Shown: positions 1 to 9,401, numbered from the stretch's first letter. The stretch: 64,000 bases of DNA from an uncultured Granulosicoccaceae bacterium (GCA_937922675.1 CALAJN010000003.1:115330-179329), one strand, 5' to 3'. Numbers and translations: made by a program. Notes: generated from the sequence alone by a model not told the origin.

Positions 1-28
1 CCAACGTCAGACCGAAGAACGTATTGAC

Positions 29-1060
29 CTATCGCCCGCGCACGACCTGGCGCAGCGGCGCGAGGTCAAAAAAGCGATTGGATGAAGGAACGCCGCGAGC
101 AGTGACTTTGTCGCGGCGTTGCAAGACAAGGCTCATAGCGGCAAAGGCCTTTTGATACTGACCGCGCAGGGCTTCGATGTTGTCTTCTGTGTCAAACAGA
201 CGTGATCTGCCCAGAATAGCCTGTGCCTGCAAAGGCTCTACGGCCAGTAGCTCAGCTGTGCCCTGCGCGGCGGCTGCCGGATCGCGCCGGTGTGCGAGCA
301 CCACTCGGTCCCACACGCGAATGACCCGCTTGGCTGTTTCCTTGTTGCGGCGCAGCCAGCGCTCCTTGCCCATCAGAACGTCAGCCAGCATGCCCGGATT
401 ACGTGAAGGCTCCACCAGCCGTGGCAGCACACCATCGGTTTCCGCCAGAGCCCGTTCGATACGGCCCAGCGCGGGTTCGCCAGCAACTACGGCCCCGATC
501 TCCCTGTTCTGAATACCAAGAGTGGCCTGTTGTTCGTCCATGTACTTCACCGTCACGCGTGAGCGGTTGAGTCCCCGCTGTTGCAGGGCGTTGGAGAGCA
601 GAACCTCACTGGAGCCGGCGGAGCCACCGTCAACGATCGCAATTTTGCTGCCGCGCAGAGCCAGCACATCGGCTACCTCGGAACTGCCAAGAATGGCGTC
701 GGCCTCAAGAGACCAGGCCAGAATGAGCGCACCACGCAGGTTCAAGCCTTGTTCTGCTGCTTGTAGCAAGGTATCCGCGCTACCTGCTATCAGATCGATG
801 TTGCCGTCTGCGACAGCATCGATAGACCCTGGGTCGACTATCGAGAGTTCGGGCTGCAAGGATTCGGCTGCGAAATCACCGCGCGCCTCGGCCCAGTGAA
901 GCAACGTCAGGGCAGAGCGGTCTTGTACCGCGATGCGTACCGTCTCTAGCTCCTTGTCATCATCGGCACAAACACCAGCTGATAACAACAAGGCTGTTAC
1001 GGGCAGAAGCGCCATGGCGAGCGCCTTGCGGCGGCAAACGTCGACTGAGCGAGTGATCAT
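29..1060 (-). CDS. ABC-type periplasmic substrate-binding protein (NMT1/SsuA-like)
   Basis: Probably the periplasmic solute-binding component of an uptake ABC transporter of the nitrate/sulfonate/taurine/thiamine-precursor type. An N-terminal signal peptide is visible (basic RRK, then a hydrophobic stretch ending LLLSAGVCA), followed by a typical mature start (ETVRIAVQDRSALTLLHWAEARGDF) and phrases common in this fold (GNIDLIAGSADTLLQAA, LRGSKIAIVDGGSAGSS). The ATG at 1060 gives a well-placed signal peptide; in-frame ATGs up to 1141 would extend it into the divergent gene. No permease or ATPase of the uptake type lies beside it, so the ligand cannot be inferred. It is transcribed away from the NYN-ABC operon, with about 58 bases between starts. 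A lone receptor role rather than transport is possible. Confidence 0.75.
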   Translation of the reverse strand: MITRSVDVCRRKALAMALLPVTALLLSAGVCADDDKELETVRIAVQDRSALTLLHWAEARGDFAAESLQPELSIVDPGSIDAVADGNIDLIAGSADTLLQAAEQGLNLRGALILAWSLEADAILGSSEVADVLALRGSKIAIVDGGSAGSSEVLLSNALQQRGLNRSRVTVKYMDEQQATLGIQNREIGAVVAGEPALGRIERALAETDGVLPRLVEPSRNPGMLADVLMGKERWLRRNKETAKRVIRVWDRVVLAHRRDPAAAAQGTAELLAVEPLQAQAILGRSRLFDTEDNIEALRGQYQKAFAAMSLVLQRRDKVTARGVPSSNRFFDLAPLRQVVRGR

Positions 1061-1118
1061 TGAATAGGAGTACATACCCTCATGTACCATGTTATGGCTA
1101 CTTTCGGATCCTTCTTCA

Positions 1119-2078
1119 ATGGCCGTCAACCCCGACGACAAGAATCTCGCGTTGTACTGCGATTTTGAAAATATCGCGCTCGGTGTGCGCGACGCGAAAT
1201 ATCAGAAATTCAATATCGAGCATGTGCTTGAGCGTTTGCTGGTCAAGGGCAGCATCGTGGTCAAGAAGGCCTACTGCGATTGGCAGCGCTACAAGGACTT
1301 CAAGGCGTCCATGCACGAGGCAGCCTTCGAGCTTATCGACATTCCGCATGTGCGCCAGTCGGGCAAGAACTCGGCTGACATCCGCATGGTCGTCGATGCG
1401 CTGGACCTGTGCTACACCAAATCGCACGTGGATACCTTTGTCATCATCAGTGGCGACTCGGATTTTTCGCCATTGGTCAGCAAGCTTCGCGAAAACGCCA
1501 AGACGGTTATCGGTGTTGGTGTCAAGAATTCAACTTCAGATCTGTTGATCAGCAACTGCGATGATTTCATCTACTACGACGACCTTGTGCGGGAGCTTGA
1601 AAAGAAGCCATCAAAACGTCGCAATAGATCCCGATCCAGTGGCCGGCGCAGTCGACGGCCCGCAACAGAGGCCAACGAGGCCCACGAGCCGAATGGTGCA
1701 GCACCTGAGGCCGATGCCGCTGTCTCTGATCAGGCTGATGGTGCAGCTACTCCGGACAAGGCTGCGCTGAATGAAAGCGATGCAGGCACTGTGGAATTCA
1801 ACGAGCCCACCGATGCCTCCCTCGATGATGATGAGTTGGCTCTGGAGGGCATTGAACTAGTGGTGGAGACTGCACGCGCGCTGGGCGCTGAACGAGACAA
1901 GGTATGGGGCTCGATGATCAAGCAGACCTTGAAGCGTCGACGCCCCGGTTTCAATGAAAACTACTACGGGTTTGATTCGTTTGGGGCGATGCTCGAGGAG
2001 GCCGCCGGGCAAGGTCTGCTGGATCTGGAAGCCGACGATCGATCCGGTGGATACATCGTTCGAGAGCTCAGCGATTGA
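1119..2078 (+). CDS. NYN-domain (PIN-like) protein with C-terminal OST-HTH/LOTUS domain
   Basis: Predicted RNA-binding or RNA-cleaving cytoplasmic protein. Residues ~8-160 form a NYN domain with the acidic positions expected of the PIN-like nuclease fold: YCDFENI near the N terminus, SADIRMVVDA in the middle and ISGDSDFSPL. A basic patch (KRRNRSRSSGRRSRR) and an acidic, Ala-rich, probably disordered linker follow. The last ~75 residues resemble an OST-HTH/LOTUS domain (ending in GYIVRELSD), a fold that binds RNA in other proteins. The ATG at 1119 is chosen because MAVNPDDKNLALYCDFEN is the normal family start. Its TGA overlaps the TTG start of the ABC ATPase, implying translational coupling. 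NYN-LOTUS proteins are known in bacteria but poorly characterised; coupling to an ABC exporter is the odd part. Confidence 0.85.
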   Translation: MAVNPDDKNLALYCDFENIALGVRDAKYQKFNIEHVLERLLVKGSIVVKKAYCDWQRYKDFKASMHEAAFELIDIPHVRQSGKNSADIRMVVDALDLCYTKSHVDTFVIISGDSDFSPLVSKLRENAKTVIGVGVKNSTSDLLISNCDDFIYYDDLVRELEKKPSKRRNRSRSSGRRSRRPATEANEAHEPNGAAPEADAAVSDQADGAATPDKAALNESDAGTVEFNEPTDASLDDDELALEGIELVVETARALGAERDKVWGSMIKQTLKRRRPGFNENYYGFDSFGAMLEEAAGQGLLDLEADDRSGGYIVRELSD

Positions 2079-3013
2079 GTCACGTAATTGAATTCGCTCA
2101 GGTCGTCAAACGCTTTGGTCGCTTGTCGGTCCTGGACGGTCTCTCCCTGAGTGTCCAGGCGGGTGAGGTGTATGGCTTCCTGGGGCGTAACGGGGCAGGA
2201 AAGTCGACCGCGATTCGTGTGTTGATGGGCATAACCCCGGCCGATGGCGGCGAGATGCGCGTGTTCGGGGAGCGCGTGACGCCCGGGGCCATATCGGTTC
2301 GTCGGCGCATCGGTTACGTCGCGCAAGAGCAACATATGTACCCCTGGATGTCACCGCGGGCATTGAGTCGCTTTGTTCGCGGTTTCTACCCGACCTGGGA
2401 CGAGAGTCGATGGCGGGAACTCAATGAACGCTTTGGCCTGCCTGAAAAACAGCGCCTTGGCACTTTTTCCGGCGGCATGAAGGCCAAGCTCGCTCTTGCA
2501 ATGGCATTGGCCACCCGCCCCGAGCTCCTCGTTCTTGATGAGCCAACCGCTGGCATGGATCCGGTGGCACGGCGCGAATTTCTCGATCTGGTGCGTGGCG
2601 AGACAGAACGTGAAGGGGTCACGACCTTCTTTTCAACACACTTGATCGATGAGATTGAAGCGGTGGCGGACCGTATCGCAATTGTTGAGGGCGGGCGCGC
2701 CATCTACGAAGGTGCTCTGGCTCCACTGGTGGCGCGGACCGTGGGCTATTCGATTGCCATGCAAGACGATGTTCCTGGCTCGTTTCCGGGCCCGTTCGCT
2801 GCGGAAAACATGCGGGTACTGGAGGATGCGGTGCGCGGCGGAAGAAGACGATTGGTGATGTTTCTCGATAGCGCACCGTCGCTGCAGCACTCTGCTGCCA
2901 GCGCGCACTTCCCGCACTTGAACCCGGGTTGGAGTCATGAGTCCTTGTCGTTGGAAGATGTGTTTGTAGCGCTCGTCGGACCCCATGCGAGGACGGCGGC
3001 GACAGCGAGCTGA
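2075..3013 (+). CDS. ABC-2 type transporter ATP-binding protein
   Basis: Cytoplasmic ATPase subunit that would power the two permeases encoded directly downstream. Walker A is GRNGAGKS (~36-43), the signature motif is TFSGGMKAKLALA, Walker B is LLVLDEPTAGMD, and the switch histidine is in FFSTHLIDEIE. The C-terminal ~90 residues form the variable extension seen in drug/bacteriocin/Nat-type exporters. The start is TTG, overlapping the upstream TGA as TTGA; ATG alternatives inside would remove the first strand of the domain. Only one base separates its stop from the next gene, so ATPase and permeases are almost certainly one complex. Cargo is unknown. Confidence 0.93.
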   Translation: MSHVIEFAQVVKRFGRLSVLDGLSLSVQAGEVYGFLGRNGAGKSTAIRVLMGITPADGGEMRVFGERVTPGAISVRRRIGYVAQEQHMYPWMSPRALSRFVRGFYPTWDESRWRELNERFGLPEKQRLGTFSGGMKAKLALAMALATRPELLVLDEPTAGMDPVARREFLDLVRGETEREGVTTFFSTHLIDEIEAVADRIAIVEGGRAIYEGALAPLVARTVGYSIAMQDDVPGSFPGPFAAENMRVLEDAVRGGRRRLVMFLDSAPSLQHSAASAHFPHLNPGWSHESLSLEDVFVALVGPHARTAATAS

Positions 3014-3014
3014 T

Positions 3015-4940
3015 ATGGCAACCAAGGCGCTGATAGGCAAGGATCTCAGAGAGCATGGAGCGGCGGCCATCGGACTGCTTGTCGCAAGCCTTGTGATGGT
3101 CGCTCTGGCTATAGCGCAAAATCGGTCTGCGGCCTTTTCGATGAGTCCCTTCGAGGTCGTGCGCTTTGCATTGATTACCTTCGTTCCGCTGATTGTGCTG
3201 ACGCTGGGTAACCGCTTGATCGTGCGTGAGTATCTTTCGGGTACGCGCTTGTTCGTAGAAGCCTTGCCAGTGGGCAGCATGCGTCCATTGCTTGTCAAAT
3301 ATGGCTTGGGGGCTGCGTTTCTCTCATTGCTGGCGGCGACCTTGCTTGCCGCTTGTGTACTTGGCTCCAGCGCAGCGGATGATGTGACGCCGCAATGGTT
3401 GGGTCAGCTCCTGCTCAAGACTCTGGTGGTGATGTGCTTGTACTGGAGCATCGTTTTCTGCTTCAGTCTTTGTGGACACCTGCGGATCGTGCTGTACCTT
3501 GTAACGCTCGGTATCGTGGCGATGATCGCCTGGATGCCAGCGATAGATGCAACGCGGTTTGCGCCGTTCCGGTTGCTCGATCGCGATCTGTTTGTGTTCG
3601 AGCGCGATGTTGTTCCAGTGGCAGATATGCTCTGGACGCTGGCGCTGGCTGCGGCCTTTCTGGTAACCGGATTTCTGATCGCCCGTCTTGGCAATGGCTC
3701 GGTGGCTGATCGGCTTGCTCGGCCGATGACGCGCCGTGATTTCGTTGTGCTTGGTGTACTGCTGATCGCTGGTTCAGGTCTGGCGGGTGTCATTGCGGAG
3801 AATCGTACGCGCGAGCCCATTCGCTTTGGCAACACCTCGGTGTTGCGTGTGCCAGAGCCTGCAATAGAGATGTACTTCGCCTCAGAGCTCTACCGAGAGC
3901 GCAGTGAGGCATTTCTTGCGAGTGTTCAAACGGCGGTCGAACCCATGCAGGCGCGGCTGGGTATCGATGCGCTACCCATCGTCAGGCTCGCTCTGCGCCC
4001 AACTCGTGAACGTCACGATATCGACTACGGCACACTCGATGGCGTCTACGTGGCCGGAAACTGGTTGGAGAATGACAGTTACGATGACGCCGTTCTGGTG
4101 GCTGTGGTTCTTCATGGTTTGCTGACAGCGCGCACCACAGGGCGCGCTCCCTTCGAGCCTCATCACTGGGTTCTGGATGGCTTTACTCGATGGTGGGCAG
4201 AGACGCTCGGCGAGCCACAAGCCCTGCAAACCTCGCATCGTGATGAGCTGCTCACGCGTGCTGTATTCGTTGCCTCGCGACTCGATGACGATGCAGACCT
4301 TGTCACCGGTTGGCAGGGCATAGCGGACAACTTTGGATACCCCTCCGCAGAAGCCTTGGCGTTTTCGGCCGTTCTCTACATTGCTGAAACACAGGGCGTG
4401 GAGGCCGTGTACGATCTTGGCAGAGCGTTTTTGGCAGAGCCTGTTGCCGCCTCGGTGCTCGGAAGCTTCTCGGACCGTAGCCGACCTGCCTGGCAACGCT
4501 TCACTACAGCCACAGGCCTGACGCGCGACGACTTCACGCGTGACTGGGCAGCCTGGCTGGCGCAGCGCTCAAGAGATCCTGGAGTGGCTGGTCGCCTTGC
4601 CTTGATTCCGGCGCTGGATCCTGTGTTTGAAGTGGACTCATCCGATGCAGCGCAACCTGCGATCGTGGCTGGATACACGCCCCGGCGAGGACGCGTTGTC
4701 AGCGAGGTGCACGAAGAGGCCGTGTGTGTTTTTCGCTATGGGTCGTTGAGCGCATTTGATTACGAGTACGAGGTAGGCGACGAGGACAAGCGCGAAACAC
4801 GCTGTGTGGCTGATGAAGCAGCGCATGTGTTGAGCGGCCGCCATGGCTCGGGCGATCGCGTGTATGTGGCGCTGGAGTTTGAGTCTCCTGATTTTCATCA
4901 GGCGCTGCGTCTCGGCTCGCAACGGCTGGTGATTCCCTAG
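3015..4940 (+). CDS. ABC-2 permease fused to a degenerate peptidase-like periplasmic domain
   Basis: About seven hydrophobic segments occupy residues ~15-260, in the pattern of ABC-2 exporter permeases (starting KALIGKDLREH). A soluble domain of ~375 residues follows, predicted periplasmic. It is the paralogue of the next gene's product: the position of that protein's zinc motif, residue 367, is here H-G-L-L-T instead of HExxH, and the downstream EG motif is LDGFTRWW. The catalytic Glu and second zinc His are therefore missing and the domain is probably inactive. The ATG at 3015 is chosen because it follows the ATPase stop by one base and begins MATKALIGKDLR; the upstream ATG at 2985 lies inside the ATPase gene. 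It probably heterodimerises with the second permease. Confidence 0.85.
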   Translation: MATKALIGKDLREHGAAAIGLLVASLVMVALAIAQNRSAAFSMSPFEVVRFALITFVPLIVLTLGNRLIVREYLSGTRLFVEALPVGSMRPLLVKYGLGAAFLSLLAATLLAACVLGSSAADDVTPQWLGQLLLKTLVVMCLYWSIVFCFSLCGHLRIVLYLVTLGIVAMIAWMPAIDATRFAPFRLLDRDLFVFERDVVPVADMLWTLALAAAFLVTGFLIARLGNGSVADRLARPMTRRDFVVLGVLLIAGSGLAGVIAENRTREPIRFGNTSVLRVPEPAIEMYFASELYRERSEAFLASVQTAVEPMQARLGIDALPIVRLALRPTRERHDIDYGTLDGVYVAGNWLENDSYDDAVLVAVVLHGLLTARTTGRAPFEPHHWVLDGFTRWWAETLGEPQALQTSHRDELLTRAVFVASRLDDDADLVTGWQGIADNFGYPSAEALAFSAVLYIAETQGVEAVYDLGRAFLAEPVAASVLGSFSDRSRPAWQRFTTATGLTRDDFTRDWAAWLAQRSRDPGVAGRLALIPALDPVFEVDSSDAAQPAIVAGYTPRRGRVVSEVHEEAVCVFRYGSLSAFDYEYEVGDEDKRETRCVADEAAHVLSGRHGSGDRVYVALEFESPDFHQALRLGSQRLVIP

Positions 4941-4944
4941 GGCC

Positions 4945-6894
4945 ATGTTTGTATTGATATTCAAAGAGCTGCGACAGCTCTTGCCCATCGCATGGCTATG
5001 GTTGGCTGTGATTGCACTTGGCTTTGCGTCGCGCCTGATTGGCAGCCGCGCCGACGAGGAAACCTTTGCCAGCTGGTACGAGGGCTACCTGGATGTGGGC
5101 AGCGATCCGATGATAGCCGCGGTTGCAGCTTTGGTCGGTCTGGTCACGGCCTGGTCCCTGTTTCCACGCGAGATTGATGATTCAACCATTGATTTCCTGC
5201 GTGCTCTACCGGTGTCGCGAACCCAGGTGTTCATGGCCAAGTATCTGGCGGCTGTGTTGTTGGTGTCTTGTCTGACTATTTTTTCCTACGGTATCGATGC
5301 GCTGTTGCTGGCCTGGAACCCGGAATCATTGGGCGGCAAGTTCTACCCGCAGGTCTTCTACACACTGATCTGGCGAGACATTGTTTTCTCGGCGATCATC
5401 GTTGCCCATGGCGTGCTGATTTCCTGGTTCAGGGTTACCGGGCTGGTCGTCTATGTGATCTATTTGCTGGGTGTCGCCTGGTTGGAGAGCAGCGCTGGTG
5501 GTGCGGGGCTGTTCAGCGTGTTGAGTATTCTGTCCAACGAGTACCATGGCTCACGGCTTGTCGTCGATCTCAGAGCGATTGTGGTACACGCGATCGTCGC
5601 GTTCTTCCTCTTGTGCATTGCGCATTTTTTATGGGGGCGCGCTGCCTCGGCTCGTTCAGGCGGCAAGCAACGCTCGCGCGCCGGGGGATTCTGGCGAGCG
5701 TTGCTGTCAGTCGGTGCCTTTCTGGCGCTTGGTGTGACCCTGTTGAGGATCACTGCGAGCGAAAACGGAGGGCTTGTCGATGACTCCTTGTCCGTTGCTA
5801 CCACAGCACACTTTCGCTTTGCCTTTCATCCAGCCGATGAGCGCACCGTCAATTACCTGCTTGCGCACGCAGATGAGGACTTCAAGGAACTTGGAGCACG
5901 TCTGGGAGCCGATGAGCTGCCGACGGTCAGGGTAAATCTTGCCGCTGCCAGCGAGCATGCTGCAGGACTTGCCACCTGGAAGACGATACGCATGGACCTC
6001 GATACCTTCGAGGCCGACGTATCGCAACGTCGTGTGCTGAGTCATGAGGCTGTGCATGTCATGCAATCGGTCCTGTCAAATCGTGCGCTTGCGCGTCATT
6101 TTGGTGCAACTCGCTTTTTTGTCGAGGGTATGGCTCAGTACCTGTCTTTTGCCATCGTCCCGGAAGAGCAGCGAAGGAGTTCAAATCGCGCCATCGCAGC
6201 AGTCGCCTGGAAGCGTCAGGATATTCGTTTTGACGACATGAGCGATCCAGGCTTTGCCTCGCGCCATGACCCGGATCTGTATTACAGCCTCGGGGATCTC
6301 TGGACCGAGAGTTTCGTCGCTGTCTGTGGCGAGGCAGCGCTGGGGGATTTTTTACGTGCCGCTGGCAGCGACGATGTACCACGCAGTCTGAGCGGTACTG
6401 TTTTCTGGCATGGCACTCTCGTGGCCCTGGGCTGCGAGCTTGAACGGGTCAACGATCAGTTTCAGCAAGATATGCAGAGCCTGTACGAAAGGACAGATCG
6501 CTCACGATTTCCAGTATTCGATAGTGCTCGCGTGTCGCGCTTGCCCGATGGGCGAGTGCGCATAATCGCGACCCTCGGGGCCGAGCCCGACGAGAGCGGA
6601 GTGTCGCCAGAGCTGAATCAGGACGAACTACCCGCTCGTTTCACCGTCAGGGTAGGCAGCAATGCATCGCTTGTTGCGGCGGTCGATCCGGTGTTTCGAG
6701 GTCGGATCGAACGCTCCGAAGGTGAGGTTCAGATCATCTACGAGGTGCCTGCTCGGGCGGTGCCGCGCAGTCGTTTCGAGTACCAACTAGGGTACTCACC
6801 CTATGCGGATTCTCGAGTCTGGTACGACACGCGGCGCACTGGAACGGCGGCCGTCGAAGCACCTGCAGGGGCAGGTAATCCATCCCCGCAGTAG
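4945..6894 (+). CDS. ABC-2 permease fused to a HExxH (gluzincin-like) peptidase domain
   Basis: Second permease of the exporter. Around seven transmembrane segments lie within residues ~8-270 (start LIFKELRQLLPIAWLWLAVIA). A ~375-residue predicted periplasmic domain carries H367-E-A-V-H371, then 22 residues later E394 in FFVEGMAQYLSF. HExxH plus a downstream Glu is the zinc-ligand layout of gluzincin (M1/thermolysin-like) metallopeptidases. Fusions of ABC-2 permeases with M1-like aminopeptidase domains are annotated in other bacteria, so the architecture has precedent, but the function is unknown. The gene starts four bases after the previous stop. The two permeases align without net offset as far as residue 367, which indicates tandem duplication followed by loss of the active site in the first copy. 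Confidence 0.87.
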   Translation: MFVLIFKELRQLLPIAWLWLAVIALGFASRLIGSRADEETFASWYEGYLDVGSDPMIAAVAALVGLVTAWSLFPREIDDSTIDFLRALPVSRTQVFMAKYLAAVLLVSCLTIFSYGIDALLLAWNPESLGGKFYPQVFYTLIWRDIVFSAIIVAHGVLISWFRVTGLVVYVIYLLGVAWLESSAGGAGLFSVLSILSNEYHGSRLVVDLRAIVVHAIVAFFLLCIAHFLWGRAASARSGGKQRSRAGGFWRALLSVGAFLALGVTLLRITASENGGLVDDSLSVATTAHFRFAFHPADERTVNYLLAHADEDFKELGARLGADELPTVRVNLAAASEHAAGLATWKTIRMDLDTFEADVSQRRVLSHEAVHVMQSVLSNRALARHFGATRFFVEGMAQYLSFAIVPEEQRRSSNRAIAAVAWKRQDIRFDDMSDPGFASRHDPDLYYSLGDLWTESFVAVCGEAALGDFLRAAGSDDVPRSLSGTVFWHGTLVALGCELERVNDQFQQDMQSLYERTDRSRFPVFDSARVSRLPDGRVRIIATLGAEPDESGVSPELNQDELPARFTVRVGSNASLVAAVDPVFRGRIERSEGEVQIIYEVPARAVPRSRFEYQLGYSPYADSRVWYDTRRTGTAAVEAPAGAGNPSPQ

Positions 6895-6972
6895 CCTGCG
6901 CCCAGGCATGGATTGGCAGAGCACAAACCGAGCCGCCTGTACCTTTGCACGAGACTTGCTGAGGTCAACGGC

Positions 6973-8769
6973 ATGAGTCCAGACCAAATTTCAATAGTCG
7001 CCATCCTTGTCGGTGCGATGGGGCTGTTTGTGTGGAATCGCCTGCGCTATGACGTGGTGGCAGGCATCGCCCTGATGGCTGCGGTGTATACAGGCATCGT
7101 GCCGATGGATCATGCCTTTGAAGGCTTTTCACACCCGGCAGTAATCACGGTAGCGGCCGTATTGGTTATCAGCCAGGCGCTGCAGAGCTCTGGTGTGGTC
7201 GAATTGTTCTTGAAGATGCTGGCGCGTGCTCGTGGCAGTTTGTCACGTCAATTGGCGGCCAACTGTGGCATCACCATGTTGCTCTCGGCCGTCATGAACA
7301 ACATCGGTGCGCTGGCCTTGATGCTGCCCATCACCTTGCGTGATGCAGTCCGATCCGGTCGCTCGGCGTCGTCCCTGCTGATGCCGCTGTCTTTTGCCAG
7401 TCTGCTCGGTGGGCTGCTAACTGCGATTGGCACACCACCCAATATTGTGGTCGCAACCTTTCGAGCCGACCAGGACGGTGAGGCATTCAGGCTGTTTGAT
7501 TTTTTCCCCGTTGGGCTGGGTGTTGCGTTTGCAGGTTTTCTCTTTCTGGTGTTCTGTTCACGTTGGTTTCTACCCTCGTACGGTGACAAGCAGGTCAAGG
7601 TCAACAGTGATGACGGAGAGCTGGATGATGACTTTCGACTCGCTCGGTACTTGACCGAAGTGCGCGTTCCGGAGAGCTCACCCTTGGTGGGCACCACCGT
7701 GGCAGCGCTTGAGAGTCGCTGTGAACACGAGGCCTCTGTGATGGCCATACTGCGACGCGACAAGCGTCGTCTGGCGCCAGGTTCACTGGAGGTTCTGCAA
7801 GCGGGGGACGTGCTGATCCTTGAAGGGGAGAGCGAGGCCCTGCAGCCCTTGTTTGTTGATCCATCGCTACTCGAAGCGGGTGCCGAGGACGTGGATCCTG
7901 CGACCTTGAGCTCGCCGGACGTGCGCGTGGTCGAGGCCGTGGTCATGCCGAACTCAGCGCTCGAGGGTGTGTCTGCTCGGAGTATCGGTATTCACAAGCG
8001 CTTCGGTGTGAATCTGTTGGGCGTGGCGCGTGACAGTGGGGCAGCTCGGGCCCGCCTCAAGCTGATACGTTTCAGGGTCGGAGATGTAGTATTGTTGCAG
8101 GGTGAAAACTCGGCCCTTGCGCAGTCCTGTCAGACGCTGGGTTGTCTGGCCATCAAGGACCGTGGGCTGGCGATCACTCGCCGCCGCGGTGCATTTGTGA
8201 TTCCCGGAGTCTTTGGCCTGGGGATAGCGGCAGCAGGGTTTGGGCTTGTACCGATCCAGATAGCGTTCACGACCGTGGTGGGTGTGCTCGTGCTTGCGCG
8301 CATGATTTCATTGCGCGACGCTTATCGGAGTATTGATTGGCCGATTATCGTTCTGCTGGGTTTTCTGATTCCGGTAGGCGAATCACTGCAAACGACTGGT
8401 ACTACCGAGCTCATTGCATCCGGCATTCTAGGTATGTCTGATGCGCTGCCTGTATGGGGGTTGCTTGCCTTGGTGATGGCTGCATCCATGCTCTTGGCTG
8501 ATCTTGTGCACAACACCCCTACGGCTGTGTTGATGGCACCTATTGCCTATAGTCTGGCGGTGGGGCTCGGTGTCTCACCTGATGCGTTCTTGATGGCGGT
8601 TGCCATCGGTGCAGCGTCGCCGTACCTCACCCCCATCGGGCATCAATCCAACACCCTGGTCATGGGGCCGGGTGGGTATCGCTTTGGCGACTATTGGCGC
8701 CTCGGTCTGCCGCTGGATCTGGTGATTCTCGCAACGGGTGTGCCACTGATCGGCCTGGTCTGGTTGTAG
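6973..8769 (+). CDS. SLC13-family permease with two RCK C-terminal (TrkA_C) domains
   Basis: Inner-membrane ion-coupled anion transporter of the DASS/SLC13 type (sulfate, dicarboxylates or similar). The membrane halves flank a cytoplasmic insert of about 230 residues holding two TrkA_C/RCK_C-like repeats (VPESSPLVGTTVAALESR...GDVLILEGE and MPNSALEGVSARSIG...GDVVLLQGE). Characteristic sequences are MNNIGALALMLPI and GTPPNIVVATF in the first half, and LVHNTPTAVLMAPIA and YLTPIGHQSNTLVMGPGGY in the second. The ATG at 6973 (MSPDQISIVAI) begins just before the first helix; the in-frame ATG at 6913 adds a non-hydrophobic tail. It is 78 bases downstream of the ABC operon in the same direction and may be cotranscribed. 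Substrate not inferable. Confidence 0.9.
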   Translation: MSPDQISIVAILVGAMGLFVWNRLRYDVVAGIALMAAVYTGIVPMDHAFEGFSHPAVITVAAVLVISQALQSSGVVELFLKMLARARGSLSRQLAANCGITMLLSAVMNNIGALALMLPITLRDAVRSGRSASSLLMPLSFASLLGGLLTAIGTPPNIVVATFRADQDGEAFRLFDFFPVGLGVAFAGFLFLVFCSRWFLPSYGDKQVKVNSDDGELDDDFRLARYLTEVRVPESSPLVGTTVAALESRCEHEASVMAILRRDKRRLAPGSLEVLQAGDVLILEGESEALQPLFVDPSLLEAGAEDVDPATLSSPDVRVVEAVVMPNSALEGVSARSIGIHKRFGVNLLGVARDSGAARARLKLIRFRVGDVVLLQGENSALAQSCQTLGCLAIKDRGLAITRRRGAFVIPGVFGLGIAAAGFGLVPIQIAFTTVVGVLVLARMISLRDAYRSIDWPIIVLLGFLIPVGESLQTTGTTELIASGILGMSDALPVWGLLALVMAASMLLADLVHNTPTAVLMAPIAYSLAVGLGVSPDAFLMAVAIGAASPYLTPIGHQSNTLVMGPGGYRFGDYWRLGLPLDLVILATGVPLIGLVWL

Positions 8770-9084
8770 AGCGGGCGCTCGCATGCAGTGATGGAGAGAC
8801 GAGGCTGCGCACGCGCGAATGCCTGCCAGACGGCTACAGCAGATGCGCCCGTCAAGGACGGGTCTTGAGGCGCTGGTAGCCAGGGCAGAAACCGGGCGCG
8901 GTTGCTCACCGTCCGTAGTGTGACTCAGTGGCCATTGCTGACGGTGACAGTTCGGGTGCCGCCTGGCGGTCCTGGTTGACACAGCGATGGCCTGATCGGT
9001 TACGCACGCAATCTGGCCCGAATGCAGTACACTTGTCGGTTCCCTATCGCGGGCCCGTCCCGTGTCACGTTGCGAATTCTATCC
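8770..9084. other. Intergenic region upstream of rpsP, presumed promoter region
   Basis: There is no credible gene in this 315-base stretch. A TTGACA hexamer at 8976-8981 is a good -35 match but has only weak candidates (around 8999-9005) at -10 distance. It most likely carries the promoter for the rpsP-rimM-trmD-rplS operon. A small GAGCG/CGCTC inverted repeat follows the transporter stop but has no T-tract. Confidence 0.4.
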
Positions 9085-9345
9085 ATGGTTACTATTCGCC
9101 TCTCGCGCGGTGGCGCGAAGAAGCAGCCGTTCTATCACATCGTTGCCACGGATAGCCGTGCGCGTCGTGACGGCCGTTACATCGAACGTCTGGGTTATTT
9201 CAATCCGGTTGCCCGCGGTGCAGCTGCGCCTGTGGAGCTCAATCTCGAGCGCCTCGACTACTGGGTAGGCGTTGGTGCCCAGATGAGTGATCGCGTGGAG
9301 AAAATCGTCAAGGGGCATCGCAAGGCGCAAGCGGCTGCGGCTTGA
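9085..9345 (+). CDS. rpsP: 30S ribosomal protein bS16
   Basis: Small-subunit ribosomal protein bS16, needed for 30S assembly. The 86-residue product begins [20 protein letters not shown] and contains [19 protein letters not shown], both hallmarks of the family, and its length is normal. The ATG at 9085 is the family start; an in-frame ATG at 9022 would add 21 unrelated residues. It is the first gene of the classical rpsP-rimM-trmD-rplS order, separated from rimM by an unusual tandem repeat. Confidence 0.98.
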   Translation: MVTIRLSRGGAKKQPFYHIVATDSRARRDGRYIERLGYFNPVARGAAAPVELNLERLDYWVGVGAQMSDRVEKIVKGHRKAQAAAA

Positions 9346-9401
9346 GTCAGGGCTCTGGCCCGCTGACCGAAGGCATGCAGAACGCATGGCGCCCTAGGTC
9401 T

